Assembly (NCBI GenBank): GCA_949358305.1
Contig: OX442317.1
Span: 930,001 to 994,000, forward strand
DNA: 64,000 nt
Reading direction: 5' to 3'
Source of the DNA: Strigamia acuminata
Taxonomy: Eukaryota; Arthropoda; Chilopoda; Geophilomorpha; Linotaeniidae
The translations under genes and the position numbers were made by a program. The notes under the pieces were generated by a model, which saw only the letters and a program-made list of their open reading frames with translations, ran no database searches and had not been told where the DNA came from. Position 1 is the first letter of the stretch, and each line of letters starts with the position of its first letter. Shown piece after piece: positions 58,446 to 64,000 of this stretch.

Positions 58446-60708
58446 TTACAAAATATCTTTGACATCGGATCCAGCACACTGATCGCTAATCCATTGATCG
58501 AACTTCGCAATTAATTCCGGGCTCATGTGATTTTTCCAATCTCCAACAATTCCTAAAAAGATGAATAGAAATATTAAACATCCTCCACCATTATTATTTC
58601 TCGTGTTTTGTGTGTTTTAACCCTTTCTCATGAATTTGAATTCCTTGTTCGCGAGGAACCCTTGTTCGTTCCAATTCGCCTTGTTGGCACCCGCGTTGGT
58701 TTTCATGGAATCAAAGTTGCAGTGTTTTGCAATGGCTTTAATCTGCGCCTCAGTCAACGGCTTGTTTAAGAATTTTGCAATTTCAGCAATTATTGGTTCT
58801 TGATTCTAAAATCAAAATGCATCATACAAGCAACGAAAGTGAGTTAAGCCACTCGATTGCACCCACACCTCTTTGAGCGCTTCGTAAGTGGTAAAAAATA
58901 CGTTGGAATCGTTTCTGTGTTCCCAAAATTCCTTGACATGAGGAATATATGGCGCAAAAGGTACTGAAATGGAGAAACCAAGACTGTGGTATTTGGAAAA
59001 CCCGGTATATTTTTTTTACTTACTTTTTCCCTCGAGAAAAAGTTGAGCAAAGTCGTTAAGGTCGCCTTCAAATTTCATCCAAAATATGTTGAGTGCAAAA
59101 TGGAAGTAAGAAATCATCGTGTCTTTAGCGTTACGACTAACGTAGAGAAACTGCAGAAGCAAAAGCGAAAGTTTAGACAAAAACAAAATAGGATTGTCAA
59201 ATTTGTTTATTTTTATTTTCACTTTTGATTTTTTGGCGAGGGCTGTTGGTGGCAGCAAACAATACGGCAAATGCGATTTAATCAAGCGTGGCGAAGGCAA
59301 ATTTTCGACACTGTCCACTTCATTGAGCGTAAATTGGGGCGGCAGTTCCATCATGTTCATTCTAAGCATAATCAAACATTTATTACTCACATTTATTTAA
59401 CATTCCCCACGTTCCACGTACTCCAAATATGGAAACACTCTATCCCTAGTTGTGGCTTTTGCCTTCTCGCAGTTAGCATCATTCATTACCAAATACACGA
59501 TCTCTTGTAGCCAAGTGGTCCCTAAATGACATCATAAATTAAAGTAAAGGGTGTCCCAAAAATAACGCAAGATTTGAATTACCGTATATCTTCCATTTGT
59601 CCGCGGGTCTCTATTTGCCCGCGGACCTCTAACAACGCGCGGGGAAAAAGTCCGCAGTGTCAATAGACCGCGGACCTCCAACAACTCGCGGGGGCGAAAC
59701 GTTTTGCATACGTTTCGGTCGAAAATTACCGAAACGTATGGAAAACGTTTAATTTGTGCCACTTTTTTGCTGTTTTTCGTTCAAATATGTTCAAAAAACT
59801 CGGCATTGGCCAATTGGCCAATGCCGGGTTTTTTGAACATGTAAATAACCCGCGGCCTCTAATACCGCGCGGACCTCCAATTGCGCGCGGGATAAAAAAA
59901 AAATTTGGCAAATAGCGCAAGGGGGCGCTATTGGAAGATATACGGTAACTGCCATTTGTGCAGTAAATTGTAACCCTGAAACAACAACGATTTGACAGCT
60001 GAAAGTTTAGGGTTTTATCTGCCGAAATTGGATTATATTGATGTGGCCAATATGTGGTTTCAACAAGACGGTGCCACATACCATATTGCCATACAACCAT
60101 GGAAACAATTCAATTACTGCATGAGACATCACCGGTTTCGGTGATCAGAATTGGCCCCTTTTTCTTGCACCGTCATGTTGAAACCACATATTGGCCACAT
60201 CAATATAATCCAATTTCGGCAGATAAAACCCTAAACTTTCAGCTGTCAAATCGTTGTTATTTCAGGGTTGCCAACAATTTACTGCACAAATGGCGGTTAA
60301 TTCAAATGTTGCGTTATTTTTGGGACACCCGAGATAAGTAACACTGGTCATGAATAAACTCGTAACTAAAGTGCTTGTCTGCTTTTTTCGGGTTCCAGAG
60401 GCTCGGAGGGGCCCCGAAAGAAATTTAGATAGTTTTTGGATAAAATAAATATTTTATGCAAATATTTTGGGCCCCACTAATAACTTTTCCGGGGGTCCTG
60501 CAAAAGCTATTATACCTGTTTTTGGGAATGTTACAACATAGATATCATCATCTCTGGCTTTGAAAGATTTGAGCGCTTCCAACACTTCAGGTGCGTGTTT
60601 GGGCAGAAGGTATCGGTGAGGTCCTGTGAGATTCGCTCGAGTAATGCCTTTGAAATGCTTGTAGAATTTGTCGTTTTCCGGCAAAACAGTTGTAGAATAG
60701 TTGTCCAT
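58446..60708 (-). CDS. SULT-like: Cytosolic sulfotransferase (SULT family), complete, 314 aa
   Basis: SULTs transfer sulfate from PAPS to small hydroxyl or amine compounds in the cytosol. Exons: 60516-60708, 59422-59521, 59223-59361, 59024-59150, 58869-58963, 58622-58805, 58446-58552 (945 nt, in phase). The 5'-phosphosulfate loop TFPKTGTTW spans residues 60-68 and is split by intron 1. Catalytic His is H128 in IKSHLP. The 3'-phosphate motif YVSRNAKD is near 147-154. The C-terminal PAPS motif FMRKGIVGDWK is near 276-286. Length is slightly above the usual ~295. There is no signal peptide. All key residues are intact, so it should be active; the acceptor substrate cannot be told. Intron 1 contains a mariner remnant. 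Confidence 0.95.
59549..60330. mobile_element. Decayed, palindromic mariner-type element in sulfotransferase intron 1
   Basis: The ends GGGTGTCCCAAAAATAACGC and its complement are classic mariner termini. Arms of more than 100 bp are inverted copies (59950-60065 against 60178-60290). The centre encodes a fragment reading MWFQQDGATYHIA, the mariner transposase QQDGA motif, followed by ETIQLLHE. No full transposase remains, so the element is immobile on its own. Confidence 0.8.
59582..59945. mobile_element. 364-bp MITE nested inside the mariner remnant
   Basis: Ends CCGTATATCTTCCA and (inverted) GGAAGATATACGG flanked by TA on both sides. The sequence outside rejoins the mariner arm exactly as the opposite arm predicts, so this is a later insertion. 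Internal hairpins include a TTGGCCAATTGGCCAA palindrome and CGCGGACCTC repeats. Confidence 0.75.
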
Positions 60709-61980
60709 TTTGGCTGCTCAAGTAATTTGCAGGATGCACAAACTTGCGCTCACTTTGCGTCCTCTCTGCAAGTGACTCAACACTTGTGGCTGCAAGTTAT
60801 TAGCTTGTAACTTTAAACCTTGACCTAAATTTTTATCTCATTACTTCCCCAGACAGATAAATATTCATCAAAGCTATTTTTTTTCCTTCTGAACACACAC
60901 ATTCATGAATATTATTTATTTTTACATTTTTCCTTGTTTTTCCCAGCATTTATCAAGGAAAAAAACAGCATACAAATCCGATATTACTAAATTTATCATT
61001 TCGAATTGAGAATTTTGTCTTTTTTTATATAATGGACTTTATTTATTTTTTACGTTAGCGTTTTTATCTTGTCGTTATCAGATTTCTCCTGCATATCCTT
61101 TTGCTCTTTTAGTTCTTTTTAAGTCTGCAAGTTGATGTATAAATTATTCTGAGACATGAAGAGAGTCAAATGTCTCAAAAAATGGAATCCAAATGCAGTA
61201 AGACAGAAAACACAAGATGATCACCCAAACACCAAACGGGGCAGAAATTAATCATCTTAAGAGTTAAATATCTTTTTTTTTTTTTTTAAATTAATTGTGA
61301 GAACTTGCACTTCGGCCTTTCTATTTTTGTATCATCAGTAGTTCAGTACATAGACCCTAATGATATCGTAAAGAGTAGATAATATTTGCACTGGCAACTT
61401 AATAGTCATAATTTTATTACTTTTTTGCCGTGTACACTTTTATGCAACGCTGATTGACAGCTAAAACCTCCATCACCTTCTTGATTATGCAGTTATATTT
61501 TGAATTCTAAACGTAAGAGAATTTACGAAAGAGTACTTGCGGGTTGTAAAAAGTCAAGTCACTAAGGTCTGAATTAGTACCTTATTTTACGAAATAAGGG
61601 AGCCAATCCGCTGCAAAAATCTTATGATTTTGCCAAAATGGCACCCGACCTAATTTATCACTCTAAATTTAATAAAATTAATTAATTAATTAATTAATTA
61701 ATTTAACAACACCTAGCTTAATATGCTTCTTACAACTGTAATAATTCATTTTTCTGCAAAATGTCATCTAGCAATGTTATGATTGATTTACAAATGGCAT
61801 CGTGCAGCGGCTAACACACATCCTGTTTCCATTCTGTGTAATATAATTTTAGAACTAAAAAAAAATGCGAACTCGCAAATACACAAATTTCTACTACAGT
61901 TATAAATGTATAAGGTAACTTTTTATAACCCACAAGTAAAGTCTTTTCCGCAAACTCTACAGATGTGGACGATGGAGAAT
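60709..61980. other. Intergenic between the two sulfotransferases
   Basis: It contains the promoter side of the first and the 3' flank of the second sulfotransferase. An (AATT)n microsatellite lies at about 61679-61702 and a T run near 61271-61288. No further gene is seen. Confidence 0.5.
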
Positions 61981-64000
61981 CTAGAGGATGTTTCTTAACT
62001 CGGGACAATCTTTTGTGTTTTCGATCACCCATTTGTCAATTTTTGCACTTAATTCTGGACTCATTTCAGTTTTCCAGTTGCCAACAGTTCCTAAAGAAAT
62101 AGTAAACATTATTGAAAGAAGCCTTTGTGATCGTTTGGTTAAGTTTGATATACCTTTTCTCATGAATTTGAAGTCCTTTACAACCGATTTGGTATTATCC
62201 AGTTCTGTTTTGTTTGTTGCTGGGTTCTTTTTCATGCTGTCGAATTTGCAATGATCGGCGATCATTTTGATTTGATCTTTGTCAACCGATTTATTGAGGA
62301 ATTGCGCAATTTCGGCAATCACCTTTTCCTGATTCTAATAAAAAAAATTGAGGAAAACAAGAAATGCAGTGTCATTAAAGCAATTAGGTGTGCTATTAAC
62401 AACAATATTGTCTTGTGACACGTAATTGATATAATTACCTGTTGTAATTGCTCGTAAGTTGTGAAATAGATATTCTTTTGGTGCCTTTTTTCCCAAACTT
62501 CCTTAACATGAGTGATATATGGCGTGTATGGAACTAGTGAGTCGTATAGAATCGTTAAAAGAAAGTTTTTTTTTTTTTTTTTTACCTGTCAGCCAATTTT
62601 ACCTTTGTTTTCCATAAATAGTTCGGCAAAGTCATCGATACTTCCTTCAAATGTACAAAACGACATTGCGCGGGAGAAGTGGTAATAAGATATAATTGTG
62701 TCTTTGACATTTCTGCAGACGTATAAAATCTGTAATGACACTAAGATTAGTTTCGAAGACTGAGGGGACTGACATTAACTCGTATTGCGTAAGGATTTAC
62801 GCAAGAGCAAATTGAATAATGCAGTATTTGCAGATTTTTAACGAGATTTGCATCGCAATTTGATTGATTTGTTGGATTTGCAGTTGAATGTCGGTCTCGT
62901 GGTTTCCCTAAGCGAACCAACCTTGGGTTTTGTGGTGAAATCAGATGGTAGGAGAGATAAACAAGTGTGCAGTTTGATGCATCTTTGTGACGGCATACGA
63001 ATGGTGACATCCATTAGGCCAAGAGATATTTCCCACACGTCAAGGCTAGAAGAATTAAACAAAAGGTCAAAATTTGGGAAAAGTTTATTTATCTTGTGTT
63101 TTGGTACTCGACGTATGGAACATCCATGTCTCGAATGGTCTTGTTAATTTTTTCAAAGTTGAGGTCATTCAGCAACACATAAGCGATTTCTTCCAGCCAA
63201 GTAGTTCCTGTTAGTTATTCAACAAAAAACAATCGGAATAGGCACAATAAAGAAAGATAAGATAAGAAAATAAAAAGAAAATAATAAAAGACAAAAAGTC
63301 ATAAAAAATAATAAAAGGAAAAAATCAGTAAAAAATAATAAAAGAAAAAAGTCAGTAAAAAATAATAAAAGAAAAAAGTCAGTAAAAAATAATAAAAGAA
63401 AAAAAAGTCATAAAAAATAATAAAAGAAAAAAAAGTCAGTAAAAAATAATTAAAAAAATCAGTAAAAATATTTTTTTTGCTTTGGTTGTGTGGAAGAGGG
63501 TCACTGTTATGTAATAAGCTTGGGGCACCAGATTTATGGGAGCGCCAAAATGGGGGTCTGAACATTTTGACGGCAGTTGTTTCGCAATTTTCTACAAATT
63601 TTGAGAAATTTGAGAAATTTTCCAGAAATTCTGGGAAAAAAAAATTCCAACTTTTAAATTTAAATTTTTTTTTTTTTGCTTTGGGTCCCTTTTTGGTCTG
63701 GCCCCCTATATATGACTGCAATTCATTATTTTTTTGCTCCCATTAAAGGGCAGGGGGCGCCAAAAATTTGTTGTAAAAGGTCTCGCGACGGTTGTGGTAT
63801 TTCTGTTAATTTCTGTTAGTAACGCACAAGTTTTACCTGTTTTCGGAAACGTCAACACATAAACGTCATCGTCCTTGACATTGAACGTTTGGAATCTTTT
63901 GATGGTAGCTGGTCCATTTTTAGGAAAACAATATTTGTCTTTTCCAATCAAATAAGCCTCCGAGAACGATTTGTAATGCTTATACAACTTGTGGTTCAAA
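61981..64000 (-). CDS. SULT-like: Cytosolic sulfotransferase (SULT family), 5' end outside the window
   Basis: Exons: 63837-64000 (cut at the window edge), 63108-63207, 62922-63045, 62603-62729, 62439-62533, 62154-62334, 61981-62090. Exons 2, 4 and 5 have the same lengths (100, 127, 95) and every exon the same phases as in the neighbouring sulfotransferase, so the two are tandem duplicates. Motifs: TFPKTGTTWLEEI, the catalytic-His region CIKLHTC (His kept), YVCRNVKDT, and FMRKGTVGNWK, where the usual GDW is GNW. About 10 N-terminal residues are missing, judging by LYKHYKSFS against FYKHFKGIT of the first gene. It is probably a functional but diverged copy. Confidence 0.94.
63294..63470. repeat. 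A-rich tandem repeat AAAAAATAATAAAAG type in sulfotransferase 2 intron 1
   Basis: About seven imperfect units of 24-27 bp (…GTCAGTAAAAAATAATAAAAG). It is intronic and non-coding. Confidence 0.75.

Noticed and set aside
59726-60341. 124- and 95-codon frames with YWPHQYNPISADKTLNFQ peptides on both strands
   Set aside because: They are the two arms of the decayed mariner element, not genes.

Overview
The window is animal nuclear DNA. Its genes are broken by many short spliceosomal introns, the DNA is AT-rich, and the proteins are animal-specific: a full RasGRF, STRA6-type retinoid transporters and cytosolic sulfotransferases. Nothing is prokaryotic. The species cannot be proven. Compact introns, AG acceptors a few bases before start codons, and several families of small foldback transposons suggest an invertebrate, perhaps a tunicate or another invertebrate deuterostome.

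Region 1 (about 1-18.4 kb, minus strand) is one complete RasGRF gene. Its 25 exons join in phase to 1416 codons: PH1, coiled coil, IQ, DH, PH2, REM, a long Ser-rich linker and a C-terminal CDC25 RasGEF domain. Its introns hold several small inverted-repeat elements. Region 2 (19.8-34.9 kb, plus strand) is a tandem cluster of four complete STRA6-like multipass membrane proteins (679, 682, 672 and 682 residues). The fourth keeps all 17 introns; each of the other three lacks a different one. The RasGRF gene and the first STRA6-like gene are head to head across 1.46 kb.

Region 3 (about 35.5-51.4 kb) has no recognisable protein gene. It contains a 3.83-kb tandem duplication made of exon-like modules, a 969-bp foldback insertion with a 9-bp target duplication, a mariner-like foldback element, and a striking array of repeated exon units separated by identical-length 69-bp introns. 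It looks like a spliced non-coding locus that grew by unit duplication. Region 4 (51.9-55.8 kb) is a 62-bp satellite array bracketed by long inverted repeats. Region 5 (56-58.4 kb) has a GC-rich repeat patch and a possible head-to-head pair of tiny spliced genes. Region 6 (58.4-64 kb, minus strand) has two paralogous cytosolic sulfotransferases with the same exon plan; the second runs off the right edge. A decayed mariner with a nested MITE lies inside intron 1 of the first.

Exon borders were assigned by hand from splice consensus, reading phase and similarity to remembered family architecture. No alignment program or transcript evidence was used.
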